Below are positions 7,694 through 16,431 of a DNA stretch of 58,397 nucleotides, piece after piece. The DNA lies in NCBI GenBank assembly GCA_039030335.1, contig JBCCEJ010000035.1, positions 1 to 58,397 on the forward strand. The letters are read 5' to 3'. This DNA is from JBCCEJ01 sp039030335 (GTDB lineage Bacteria; Pseudomonadota; Gammaproteobacteria; HK1). The notes beneath the pieces are model-generated. The model did no database searches and was not told the origin of the DNA. It saw nothing but the letters and a program-made list of their open reading frames with translations. Both the position numbers and the translations under genes were made by a program. Numbering within the stretch: position 1 is the stretch's first letter; each line of letters opens with the position of its first letter.

Positions 7694-7804
7694 GGGTTCT
7701 ATCTCACCTGTCGGCCAGGACGCCGGCCGTTTTGAACGTGGTGGCGTCGTTTGACGCGGGTGCTCCGGCCATTTCGCGCGTGGCGCCCGGCTCGCGGACG
7801 GTGC

Positions 7805-9046
7805 TCATCCGGTTGCCCGCAGATCTTCGTCGATGATCCAACGCACGTCGCCGTAGCATTCGTACTGGTAATGCTCCTGGTCAGCGTCGACCTCGGGATC
7901 GATAAGGCGCGGCCCGCCCGGCATGGCGCGGGGGGGTTCAGGGCCGGTATCGAGTAGCCAGAGCGCTTCCGGTTCCGATGTTCGCAGTTCGCGGAGCGCC
8001 TGCGCGTCCGCGAACAGGTCGCCGGGCGCGAGCACCACCAGCTGGTCGGCGTTGGCTCTCGGGGGGCGGCGCGGTGCCCTGCCCGGGCGGTCGCGACGCG
8101 ACGGTGGTGTGCGCCGCACGGCGCCGCTACTGGCCAGTTCCTGCCTGATCGCATCCGGGTCGGCGCTCGAAACCTCAACGAAGCGTTTGTCGCCTTTGGG
8201 GAACCAGGCCCGTTTGACGAGGCAGTCGGCCGTGAAGTCCTTGACGTATTCGCCACTGACCGCCAGCGCCCGCATCGTTTCGTTGCACTGTGCGCGGATC
8301 TGATTGGCTGCGCGCGGGTCCACCCAGAGACACTTGAACTCGGTCAGCAGCTTTTCGGCGGTCTCGGCGTCCAGCGAAATGCGCAGCGCCCGGAGCACCG
8401 TGGCGAGCCGTTCCAGCGCCAACTCGCGATCGCTCAGCAGCACGCGGGTTAGCGTGGCGGCGAAATCGACGGTGCCGGTGGGACTCCAGACGTGTTCGTC
8501 AGCAACGCCGAGGTCGTCCCACGCGCCTTCGTACGCCGATTCATCGACGATATTGCGCTTCAGCACGTTTCTTACCTGGGCAGCCAGGCGGGCAGATGGC
8601 GTCTGCGGCTGATCCGTGCCGGCTGGTCCGAGCTGTTCCGCCACTTTGGCGACAATCTCGCCCGGATCGTCCGTCGTTGCCGCCTGAATATCGCTGATGC
8701 GGGCGGTCCCGAGCGCGCCTTGACTCAACGCTTCCGGCCGCACGTCCCCGATCAGGACCGGAAAGATGCGGAAATCGGGTTGGACGATGCTGCGTGAACT
8801 CAGTACCGCCACTTCGTGCCTGACGAAGTCCGACTCCGTGGCGGCGTTGCTGAACAAGATGATCGCGGCGTCACATTCGTAAAGCCAGGAGTGGATGCAC
8901 TTGTACCAGCGCTCACCAATCGGAATGCCGCCAGCGGCTTCGTCGACCAGCACGGTGTAGCCGTTCGCCTTGAACCCATCGCAGACGGACTGCAGCAGCG
9001 CCCGATTCTCGGGTTCGTGTGAGCTGTGGCTGATAAACAGCTTCAT
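7805..9046 (-). CDS. TIR-domain protein with helical C-terminal region
   Basis: A 413-residue protein. The ATG at 9046 is preferred over an upstream in-frame start because it opens directly into a TIR domain: KLFISHSSHEPEN at the N-terminus, a DE motif near 35, the YECDAAIILFSNAA strand and SDFVRHEVAVL with the presumed catalytic Glu78. Residues about 145-330 are predominantly helical (no family recognised). After a Pro/Arg-rich linker (about 310-330) a conserved-looking C-terminus ends in YECYGDVRWIIDEDL. TIR domains of this type are NAD-degrading effectors or signal producers. It is the first large gene of the minus-strand operon leading to MoxR, vWA and the DGR target. Confidence 0.85.
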   Translation of the reverse strand: MKLFISHSSHEPENRALLQSVCDGFKANGYTVLVDEAAGGIPIGERWYKCIHSWLYECDAAIILFSNAATESDFVRHEVAVLSSRSIVQPDFRIFPVLIGDVRPEALSQGALGTARISDIQAATTDDPGEIVAKVAEQLGPAGTDQPQTPSARLAAQVRNVLKRNIVDESAYEGAWDDLGVADEHVWSPTGTVDFAATLTRVLLSDRELALERLATVLRALRISLDAETAEKLLTEFKCLWVDPRAANQIRAQCNETMRALAVSGEYVKDFTADCLVKRAWFPKGDKRFVEVSSADPDAIRQELASSGAVRRTPPSRRDRPGRAPRRPPRANADQLVVLAPGDLFADAQALRELRTSEPEALWLLDTGPEPPRAMPGGPRLIDPEVDADQEHYQYECYGDVRWIIDEDLRATG

Positions 9047-9200
9047 GGCGCCGGGCTTCCGTGCAGGTCTGGTTCTGGCAGTTTGCAGTGATGCCGGGCG
9101 CTCACCCGGACCACCGCATCCTAGCATGCGCCCCAGGCCACTCTATTCGCCCGAATCTGGTACCGGGCGCCGGGTTGGAAGCCGGATTTGGGAGCCGCGT

Positions 9201-9476
9201 TCAACCAGCGCCGCTGGCCCCATTCCCTTCATGCACTTCGATGAGGTCGGCCGTGCCCGGGCTTACGAGCACGGCGTGCACGGTCGACGAATAGAGACGC
9301 CCGCCAGCCCGGAGAGCATCGATCTCGCCGCTCTCATCCATGGCATCCAGACGGATGTAGTCCCGACCTTCGGTCAGCCGCGTAAGCGCACGTTTGAAGC
9401 GACGAAACGCAGCCCCTTTTGGCCAGCCGTTACGACCATCGATTTCTTTGAAGGTAAGCCAGTGGTCCCTGGTCAT
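9201..9476 (-). CDS. Small conserved-looking protein upstream of the TIR operon
   Basis: A 91-residue ORF starting at an ATG (9474-9476), 155 nt upstream of the TIR gene and in the same direction. The N-terminal half (WLTFKEIDGRNGWPKGAAFR, then a basic helix) reads like a compact helical nucleic-acid- or protein-binding module; the second half has IDALRAGGRLYSSTVHAVLV. I do not recognise a named family. A regulatory or immunity role is possible from position only. Confidence 0.55.
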   Translation of the reverse strand: MTRDHWLTFKEIDGRNGWPKGAAFRRFKRALTRLTEGRDYIRLDAMDESGEIDALRAGGRLYSSTVHAVLVSPGTADLIEVHEGNGASGAG

Positions 9477-10173
9477 ACGCGTTGCCTGTTCGCGTCTGCC
9501 GCCGCGCCATTATCGCAAAGGCTCGTTCACGTAATTGGAACGTGGGTTTGACCGACCGAATCCTCACCCTGCATGAACGCCAAAGTGCACCAAATCGGAT
9601 CGCATAAGCAATGCAAATGGGCCTATCACGTTTGTCCTCACGCTCTCGTAGCGAGGTCTTTTTGTCATGCATTAATCACGCTAATCACAAACCCCCTGAT
9701 GACGACCACGACATAGCTGTCTGCGCCCACCGCCTTGAGCGGCGATCGTGATAACCCAATCCGGAACAATCGGGGCGACGACCACAACGCTCGACAGGTG
9801 TTGACTGATCCCGGCCATCAGTAAACCTAAACGGCACATTAACTCTCGTTATGGCGATGTCAGGCTCCGTTGACCGGTCTGTCCAGGATGCAGGGTAAAG
9901 CGAACTTTAAGTTCATGAAGAGCGCACCTTTATGGTTGCCCAAAAAACTCTTGGGCAAAGTCCATTGTGCTCCCCTCCCTGAATGCATACGATTCTTATT
10001 TGCATCTGCGGCCAGTCAGATAGAAACGTTTTTGCTTGATATCGCGAAGCCTGAACCTGGTTCTGTCCTCGTGCACAAAAACTGCTTCGAAGCGGCGGTC
10101 AAGCTTAAAAGCGCAAGTTTTTGCGCGCGGCTCTTTTGGCCACTTCCAAACTATTACCGCTGACATTCAACTT
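9477..10173. other. Intergenic region with divergent promoters, no gene seen
   Basis: About 700 nt separate the conflict operon (-) from soeA (+). Local GC is lower than in the neighbours. It contains an 8-bp inverted repeat TTGCCCAA/TTGGGCAA (9936-9943/9951-9958) and a near-palindrome GAACTT-T-AAGTTC (9902-9914). TTGACT at 9801 and TTGACC near 9869 are candidate -35 boxes without a good -10. A 97-codon plus-strand ORF (9870-10163) has no protein-like features. Promoters for both flanking operons are expected here. Confidence 0.45.
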
Positions 10174-13017
10174 ATGAATCCATTCGCGAAACTGCTGTCT
10201 CTCACCCGGAGCCCCGAGCCCGTGGTGGAAACCTCGCCGCGCGTTTCGCAGGAGATCCGCAAGACCACGTGCTACATGTGCGCGTGCCGTTGCGGCATCA
10301 ACGTGCATATGAAAGAAGGCCGGGTTGCATACATCGAAGGCAACCGCGACCACCCGGTGAATCAGGGCGTGCTCTGCGCCAAGGGCAGCGCCGGCATCAT
10401 GCAGGTGAACGCGCCGTCGCGGCTGCGCAAACCGTTGAAGCGCGTCGGTCCGCGCGGCAGCAATCAGTTCGAAGAGGTGAGCTGGGAAGAAGCGCTGGAC
10501 CTCGCCGTCGAGTGGCTGGAACCAGTACGTCAGAAGCATCCGGAAAAACTCGCATTCTTCACCGGCCGCGATCAGTCGCAGTCGTTTACGAGCATGTGGG
10601 CGCAGTCGTTCGGCACGCCAAACTATGCGGCCCATGGCGGTTTCTGTTCCGTCAACATGGCGGCCGGTGGCATCTACACGATGGGTGGCGCGTTCTGGGA
10701 GTTTGGTCAGCCCGACTGGGACCACGCAAAACTGTTCATGCTGTTCGGTGTGGCGGAAGACCACGACAGCAATCCGATCAAGATAGGTCTCGGCAAGCTC
10801 AAGAAGCGCGGCGCCAAAGTCATTTCGGTGAACCCGGTGCGCACCGGTTATAACGCCGTCGCTGACGACTGGGTTGGCATCACGCCAGGCACCGATGGCC
10901 TGTTTATCCTCGCAATAGTGCACGAACTGCTGCGGGCCGGGCGTATCGACCTCGATTATCTGGCGCGCTATACAAACGCGCCCGCGATCGTCATCCATGC
11001 ACCGGGCACCGACCAGCACGGGCGCCTGTTGAAAGATGAAGACGGGCACCTGCTGGTCGTCGACCGTAAAACCGGCGAACTGATGCGTTACGACGCGGCT
11101 GAGGTGGAACCGTCGCTGACGGCCACACACACGGTCAACGGCCACGAATGTCAGACCGTGTTCCGCCAGCTCGCCGATAAGTATCTGGACGAACAATATG
11201 CGCCGGACGCTGTTGCCGAAGCCTGTGGCGTCTCGCCGCTTCGGATCCGTCAGATAGCGGCTGAGCTTGCGCGCGTTGCGTTCGAAGAGTCTTTTGAGCT
11301 CGACCGGCCGTGGACCGACTTCCGCGGGCGCCGGCACGACAAGATGATCGGCCGCCCGGTCAGTTTCCACGCGATGCGCGGAATCTCCGCGCACGCCAAT
11401 GGTTTTCAGACCTGTCGCTCGCTACACCTGTTGCAGATCCTGCTCGGTACGGTCGAAGTGCCGGGCGGCATGCGTTTCAAGCCGCCGTATCCGAAACCGG
11501 TGGCGGCCCACCCGAAGCCACACTGCAAGGTGACGCCGGGTAAACCGCTCGATGGCCCGCATCTGGGATTCGTGCGTGGGCCGGACGACCTGGCGTTGAG
11601 AGAAGACGGCACGCCAGCGCGCATCGATAAGGCGTTTTCGTGGGAAAACCCGATGTCGGCGCACGGGCTCATGCATATGGTCATCTCGAACGCATATGCG
11701 GGCGACCCCTACAAGGTCGACACGCTGTTCATGTACATGGCCAACATGTCGTGGAACTCGTCGATGAATCCGGGCGGCGTCAGCGCGATGCTGACCGACC
11801 AGAACGATGACGGCACCTACGTCATTCCACACGTGATCTACGCCGACGCGTACGCGTCCGAGATGGTGGCTTATGCGGATCTGGTGCTGCCCGACACCAC
11901 GTACCTGGAACGCCACGACTGTATTTCGTTGCTGGATCGCCCGATCGGTGAAGCGACGGGCGCGGCGGATGCGATTCGCTGGCCGGTGATCGAGCCGGAC
12001 CGCGATGTGCGCGGATTTCAATCGGTGCTCTGCGATCTCGGCGCGCGGCTGCAGCTGCCCGGCTTCGTCCGGGAAGACGGCTCGCAGCTCTATGCCGACT
12101 ATGCGGACTACATCGTCAATCACGAGCGCCGCCCGGGCGTAGGGCCGCTGGCCGGTTTTCGCGGCAATGGCGACAGTCACGGGCGCGGTGCGCCAAACCC
12201 CGATCAGATTCAGCGCTATATCGACAACGGCAGTTTCTTCATCACGCACATACCGGCCGAAGCCGAATATTACAAACCGTGGAACGCGGCGTATCAGGAC
12301 TGGGCGGTCGACATCGGTCTCTACGACGCGCCGCAGCACTACGTATTCGAGCTGTACTCCGAACCGATGCGGCTTTTCCAGATGGCGGCCGAGGGTTACG
12401 GCGAGCGCCAGCCGCCGGATTATCTGCGCGAACGGTTGAAGCGCGTGATGTCACCGCTGCCGATCTGGTACGACACCGACGACAGTGACGACGACCGGTA
12501 TCCGATTCGCGCGCTCACGCAGCGCCCGATGGCGATGTATCACAGCTGGGGCAGTCAGAATGCGTGGCTACGCCAGATTCACGGCGAAAACCCGCTGTTC
12601 GTTTCGCAGAAGATCTGGGATGAGCACGGCTTCAAAGACGGCGACTGGGCGCGCGTGAAATCACCGCACGGAGAAATCTCCGTACCGGTAGCGCTGCAGG
12701 CGGCGCTCAATCCGTACACGGTCTGGACGTGGAATGCGATCGGCAAGCGCCAGGGCGCCTGGGCCCTCGAGCAGGATGCGCCGGAATCAAAGCGCGGCTT
12801 CCTGTTGAATCATTTGATCCACGAACTGCTGCCGCCGAAAGGTGACGGCCTTCGCTGGTCGAACTCCGATCCGATCACGGGCCAGGCGGCGTGGTTCGAC
12901 CTGCGCGTCAGCATCCAGAAAATTGGTGAGCAGACGCACAGCCTGCCGCAGATGCCGGTGCTGCCAAGCGCGGTACCGAACGCGCCGCGCGATCTGAAAT
13001 GGCAGGTGGGTGAATGA
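10174..13017 (+). CDS. soeA: Sulfite dehydrogenase (quinone) molybdopterin subunit SoeA-like
   Basis: A 947-residue DMSO-reductase-family molybdoenzyme. Near the N-terminus C33-x2-C36-x3-C40-x27-C68 binds a [4Fe-4S] cluster, followed by molybdopterin domains. There is no twin-arginine signal, which places it in the cytoplasm, as in SoeABC of purple sulfur bacteria, and unlike periplasmic DmsA or PhsA. The ATG at 10174 is preferred because the upstream extension is low-complexity. The partners are a four-cluster ferredoxin subunit overlapping by ATGA and a DmsC-type anchor. SoeABC oxidises sulfite to sulfate and passes electrons to quinone. Another DMSO-reductase-family substrate cannot be excluded. 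Confidence 0.78.
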   Translation: MNPFAKLLSLTRSPEPVVETSPRVSQEIRKTTCYMCACRCGINVHMKEGRVAYIEGNRDHPVNQGVLCAKGSAGIMQVNAPSRLRKPLKRVGPRGSNQFEEVSWEEALDLAVEWLEPVRQKHPEKLAFFTGRDQSQSFTSMWAQSFGTPNYAAHGGFCSVNMAAGGIYTMGGAFWEFGQPDWDHAKLFMLFGVAEDHDSNPIKIGLGKLKKRGAKVISVNPVRTGYNAVADDWVGITPGTDGLFILAIVHELLRAGRIDLDYLARYTNAPAIVIHAPGTDQHGRLLKDEDGHLLVVDRKTGELMRYDAAEVEPSLTATHTVNGHECQTVFRQLADKYLDEQYAPDAVAEACGVSPLRIRQIAAELARVAFEESFELDRPWTDFRGRRHDKMIGRPVSFHAMRGISAHANGFQTCRSLHLLQILLGTVEVPGGMRFKPPYPKPVAAHPKPHCKVTPGKPLDGPHLGFVRGPDDLALREDGTPARIDKAFSWENPMSAHGLMHMVISNAYAGDPYKVDTLFMYMANMSWNSSMNPGGVSAMLTDQNDDGTYVIPHVIYADAYASEMVAYADLVLPDTTYLERHDCISLLDRPIGEATGAADAIRWPVIEPDRDVRGFQSVLCDLGARLQLPGFVREDGSQLYADYADYIVNHERRPGVGPLAGFRGNGDSHGRGAPNPDQIQRYIDNGSFFITHIPAEAEYYKPWNAAYQDWAVDIGLYDAPQHYVFELYSEPMRLFQMAAEGYGERQPPDYLRERLKRVMSPLPIWYDTDDSDDDRYPIRALTQRPMAMYHSWGSQNAWLRQIHGENPLFVSQKIWDEHGFKDGDWARVKSPHGEISVPVALQAALNPYTVWTWNAIGKRQGAWALEQDAPESKRGFLLNHLIHELLPPKGDGLRWSNSDPITGQAAWFDLRVSIQKIGEQTHSLPQMPVLPSAVPNAPRDLKWQVGE

Positions 13018-13763
13018 GCGACCTGCCGCTTTCAACCAAGCGCAAGCTCGGCCTCGTTATCGATCTGGATACGTGCGTCGGGTGCCACGCGTGCGTGGTG
13101 GCGTGCAAAGGCTGGAACACCGAAAACTACGGTGCGCCGCTTTCCGATATCGGCGCATACGGGCAGGCCCCTGCCGGGACGTTCTTGAATCGGGTGCACA
13201 GCTACGAGATCTCGCCGCCGGATGCGCCGACCCAAACAGTGCACTTTCCGAAGTCGTGTCTGCACTGCGAAAACGCACCATGTGTCACCGTGTGCCCGAC
13301 GGGTGCGAGCTACAAGCGCTCGGAAGATGGCATCGTGCTGGTCGACGAATCGGCCTGCATCGGCTGCGGTCTTTGCGCCTGGGCTTGCCCGTACGGCGCG
13401 CGCGAACTGGATGCGGCCGAAGGCGTCATGAAGAAATGCACGCTCTGCGTCGATCGCATCTACAACGAGAATCTGCCGGAAATTGATCGGGTGCCAGCGT
13501 GTGTGCGCACCTGCCCGGCTGGTGCACGTCACTTTGGCGATCTGGGCGATCCGGACAGCGACGTCAGCAAACTGGTGGCCGAGCGCGGCGGCATGGATCT
13601 GATGCCGGAACTGGATGCGGCACCCACGAACAAATATCTGCCGCCACGTCCGCGCGATGCCGCGGAAACGTCGGCGGCGCCGGTGTTGGAGCCGGTTGCG
13701 GCCGAAGCGGGTGGCCTGCTCGGTTGGATCGATCGCGCGCTGGCTGCGATGCCCGGAGCGTGA
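13014..13763 (+). CDS. soeB: Sulfite dehydrogenase iron-sulfur subunit SoeB-like
   Basis: A 249-residue ferredoxin-like electron-transfer subunit. Four Cys groups are visible: CVGCHACVVAC near 22-32, CLHCENAPCVTVCP, CIGCGLCAWACP, and CTLC with a later CVRTCP. Together they bind four [4Fe-4S] clusters, as in DmsB/SoeB. The first ATG overlaps the soeA stop (ATGA), indicating translational coupling. The C-terminal 60 residues are a Pro/Ala-rich tail. It relays electrons from SoeA to the membrane subunit. Confidence 0.85.
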   Translation: MSDLPLSTKRKLGLVIDLDTCVGCHACVVACKGWNTENYGAPLSDIGAYGQAPAGTFLNRVHSYEISPPDAPTQTVHFPKSCLHCENAPCVTVCPTGASYKRSEDGIVLVDESACIGCGLCAWACPYGARELDAAEGVMKKCTLCVDRIYNENLPEIDRVPACVRTCPAGARHFGDLGDPDSDVSKLVAERGGMDLMPELDAAPTNKYLPPRPRDAAETSAAPVLEPVAAEAGGLLGWIDRALAAMPGA

Positions 13764-13848
13764 AGCCCTCGCCGGCCGTCAACGCGCACGCATCGTCGGG
13801 TTACCCGACCATCGTTCGGGTGACTATCCGTCGAACATCTGAGAACAC

Positions 13849-14751
13849 ATGAACCCAGCCGCCTCCATCATCGTCTTCACGTCTTTGTCCGGTACCGGCT
13901 TCGGTCTCATGTTCTGGCTCGGTCTCGGCTTTCCGCACGTCACCGGCTGGACGGCGTTCTGGTATTTCACCGTGGCCTACGGTCTCGCCGTGGTCGGTTT
14001 GACGGCGTCGGCGTTTCACCTCGGCAATCCCCAGCGGGCGCTGAAGGCGTTTACGCAATACCGCACCAGCTGGCTGAGCCGTGAAGCCTGGTTGTCGGTC
14101 ATGACGCTGACGGTCATGGCCGGTGCCGCCTACCTCGCCGTATTCGAAGACACGGTGATTCCGGCGCTTGGCTGGGTGGGCGCGGTTCTGTCGTTGCTGA
14201 CCGTGTTTGGCACGTCGATGATCTACACGCAGCTGAAGACGGTGCCGCGCTGGAATCACTGGAGCACGCCGGTTGTGTTCCTGGCCTATGCGATCGCTGG
14301 CGGCGCCATTCTGACCGTGACGCCGGCGCATCTTGCGATCGCACTACTGGTGATTCTGGGCGCGCTGCAGGCCATCGCGTGGAACATCGGCGCCGAGGCG
14401 TTTCAGCGCCGGCCTACCGATCTCGGTACCGCAACCGGACTTGGCACGCGCGGCTCGGTGCGGGCGTTCGAACCGCCACACACCGGTACGAACTATCTGT
14501 TGAAAGAAATGGTGTATCAGGTGGCACGCCGCCGGGCGGCGCAGCTGCGCCAGCTCAACATCGGGCTGTCGGTGGTAATTCCGATCGCCTTTCTGTTGCT
14601 CGCGCCCGATAACATCTGGGTCCGCGGCATCGCGTTGGCGCTGCATGTCGCAGGCGTGTTCGCGTCGCGCTGGCTGTTCTTTGCCGAGGCCGAGCATGTG
14701 GTCGGGCTCTATTACGGGCGGCGCGAGCCGCAGGCCTCAGCGTCGCGCTAG
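13849..14751 (+). CDS. soeC: Sulfite dehydrogenase membrane anchor SoeC-like (DmsC/YnfH family)
   Basis: A 300-residue integral membrane protein with about eight hydrophobic helices (for example FTSLSGTGFGLMFWLGLGF at the N-terminus, then segments near 40-60, 85-105, 110-130, 145-165 and 240-290). The family hallmark of residues around helix 2, FHLGNPQRALKAF, is present. It anchors SoeAB on the inner membrane face and hands electrons to quinone. It lies 85 nt after soeB in the same direction and ends the operon. Confidence 0.82.
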   Translation: MNPAASIIVFTSLSGTGFGLMFWLGLGFPHVTGWTAFWYFTVAYGLAVVGLTASAFHLGNPQRALKAFTQYRTSWLSREAWLSVMTLTVMAGAAYLAVFEDTVIPALGWVGAVLSLLTVFGTSMIYTQLKTVPRWNHWSTPVVFLAYAIAGGAILTVTPAHLAIALLVILGALQAIAWNIGAEAFQRRPTDLGTATGLGTRGSVRAFEPPHTGTNYLLKEMVYQVARRRAAQLRQLNIGLSVVIPIAFLLLAPDNIWVRGIALALHVAGVFASRWLFFAEAEHVVGLYYGRREPQASASR

Positions 14752-14912
14752 CCCGCATATTTCACCAGTGCCAGCTCGTGCAGGCGCGAATCGTACCGGC
14801 CAAGGCGACGGTTGAAACACCACTTTGGTCTTCAATACAAGGACGTTTTGCTATCAGGAGCGCCGGACTGGTGATATATGCGGGCCAGGTCAACGGCACG
14901 CGGCGCGTCGCT

Positions 14913-15536
14913 TCAGTCGCAACACTGCGTATTCGCGCAGCATCCGCCCGGACGCGGGCTGTGGTCGGCGACGGCCCCGGACGGTAGCTGTTCGACGTCG
15001 CAACACGAAAGCAGCAGTCCCTTCAGTTTGGTCCGTCCCCGACTCGCGCGACTCTTGACGGCGCTCAACGAAACACCGAGTTGGTCCGCTACTTCACCTA
15101 GCGTCTTGCGCTCAAACTCCGTTTCGAGCAGCACGTCGCGATAGATCGCGGGGAGTTCTTCGGTGAAGGCGCGCAAACAGCCCGCCAGCGCCTGTTCGGA
15201 GGCGCGGTCTTCGCCCGCGTCTTGCGCCAGGTCTTCCGGCAGTGGGTGCATCGGGCGTCGGCTCCGGTAGTGGTCGACCAGCACGTTCCGGGCGATGGCA
15301 TGCAGCCATGGCACCAGTTTCCCGGCGATGCCGTCACGCCGGCTCGCGGCCAGCGCTTTGGCGAACACGAGCTGCACCAGATCTTCGGCCGTGTCCGGAT
15401 CCTCTACCCGCCGGGTAAACCACGTCAGCAGACCACCGCGTAGCGTCGCGTAGGCGCTCGCGAGCTCTCCGCTGGCGTCGGAACTGGACACCAGCGCAAC
15501 GTTGGGTCTCGGTTCGGCCTGATGCGATGCCGGCAC
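14913..15536 (-). CDS. ECF RNA polymerase sigma factor with Cys-rich tail (SigZ-like)
   Basis: A 207-residue sigma-70 family protein. Region 2 is seen in DTAEDLVQLVFAKALAA and LVPWLHAIARNVLVDHYRSR; region 4 in LPAIYRDVLLETEFERKTLG and SLSAVKSRASRGRTKLKGLL. After region 4 there is a cysteine-rich tail with CCD, GGCCAN and QCCD. It starts with GTG at 15536, 9 nt after the arsI-like gene's stop, and is cotranscribed with it. No anti-sigma factor gene is adjacent. A Cys-rich tail acting as its own metal(loid) sensor, as known for CorE-type ECFs, is a plausible inference. Confidence 0.85.
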   Translation of the reverse strand: MPASHQAEPRPNVALVSSSDASGELASAYATLRGGLLTWFTRRVEDPDTAEDLVQLVFAKALAASRRDGIAGKLVPWLHAIARNVLVDHYRSRRPMHPLPEDLAQDAGEDRASEQALAGCLRAFTEELPAIYRDVLLETEFERKTLGEVADQLGVSLSAVKSRASRGRTKLKGLLLSCCDVEQLPSGAVADHSPRPGGCCANTQCCD

Positions 15537-15545
15537 GTGCGCGCG

Positions 15546-16205
15546 TCAGCCGCAGCAGCTTGTGGCGGTCTGACGCGAAGTCGCCGGGCCGCAGCAATTG
15601 GCATCAGCCGCTTCGAGGTTTGTCATGGCCTCGGGAGTGCAGCAGCTATGCGCGGATTGCGCATCGACCTGAGCTCGTTGTGACGCCTCGATATCGGCCG
15701 CAACGGCTTCGGCCGGCGCGCAGCACGCGTCAGCGGATGCGTCGGCCGGCGTATTCGGTACGCAGCAGCCCGCATCCGGCGCGTCTGCAGCAGATGCCGC
15801 GACCGGGATACAGCACGCTTCGTCTGCGCTTGAGTAGTGCTCGGATTCCGACATCGTGTGGAAATGTTCCCATGCGATCCCTTGCGGATCGATCGTCCAG
15901 TGCTTGTTGCTGTTGGCGTAACAGCACGTGGTCTCCTGCTGGTGGCGCACCGCGTTGCCCGCGGCCGCCTGGGCCAATGTTTCGAGCGCCGCGAGTTCGT
16001 CGGGCGTGTCGGCCTGAAACCCGAAGTGATTCAGCCCGACCGAATGGCCGCGAGCCGAGATCGCGAAGTTGACGCGCGGCTCATCGAGCATCCATTTCGC
16101 GTAGTCGGACCGTGCGACGGAAGGCTCGGCACCAAACAGCTGGTTGTAAAACGTCAGGCTCTCGCCCAGGTTCTCGACGGTGATGTGTACGTGAAAGCGT
16201 TTCAA
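15546..16205 (-). CDS. arsI: ArsI/CadI-like C-As lyase with extended Cys-Cys tail
   Basis: A 219-residue protein in the vicinal oxygen chelate fold. ArsI Fe(II) ligands align with His5, His60 and Glu113, and the substrate-binding vicinal pair with Cys94-Cys95 (TTCCYANSNKHW). ArsI cleaves the C-As bond of trivalent organoarsenicals. The start is a TTG at 16205 with a GGGAG Shine-Dalgarno 7 nt upstream. From residue 120 on there is a long Ala-rich extension with six further CC pairs (131, 147, 161, 188, 204, 217), most followed by a Pro one residue later. Canonical ArsI ends near 150 residues, so this tail is unusual. The sigma factor gene follows after 9 nt. Confidence 0.83.
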   Translation of the reverse strand: MKRFHVHITVENLGESLTFYNQLFGAEPSVARSDYAKWMLDEPRVNFAISARGHSVGLNHFGFQADTPDELAALETLAQAAAGNAVRHQQETTCCYANSNKHWTIDPQGIAWEHFHTMSESEHYSSADEACCIPVAASAADAPDAGCCVPNTPADASADACCAPAEAVAADIEASQRAQVDAQSAHSCCTPEAMTNLEAADANCCGPATSRQTATSCCG

Positions 16206-16431
16206 GATGAAGCTCCCGACGGGCCAGTGATTGACGGTATAGACGCACCAATCCCGAAATGGTCGCAAATTGCGGCAAATGGGCAAGGTCTCGTCTTCGG
16301 CGGCTCCACTCGGGCCCGTAGGCGCCAACGTCTAATCACCAGCGCTCCGGCGGCCCGTTCAGCGCGTCGTCTCACGGCGGTCGGGCCCCGGGGCGCGCAG
16401 CGTCCGGACTAGCGGTTCGGACCAGGCACAG

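Noticed and set aside
9870..10163. 97-codon plus-strand ORF before soeA
   Set aside because: Poor codon pattern, no ribosome-binding site, overlaps the alternate 5' extension of soeA.
10105..11394. 429-codon ORF antisense to soeA
   Set aside because: The sense strand carries an intact molybdoenzyme; long antisense ORFs are common in high-GC DNA.
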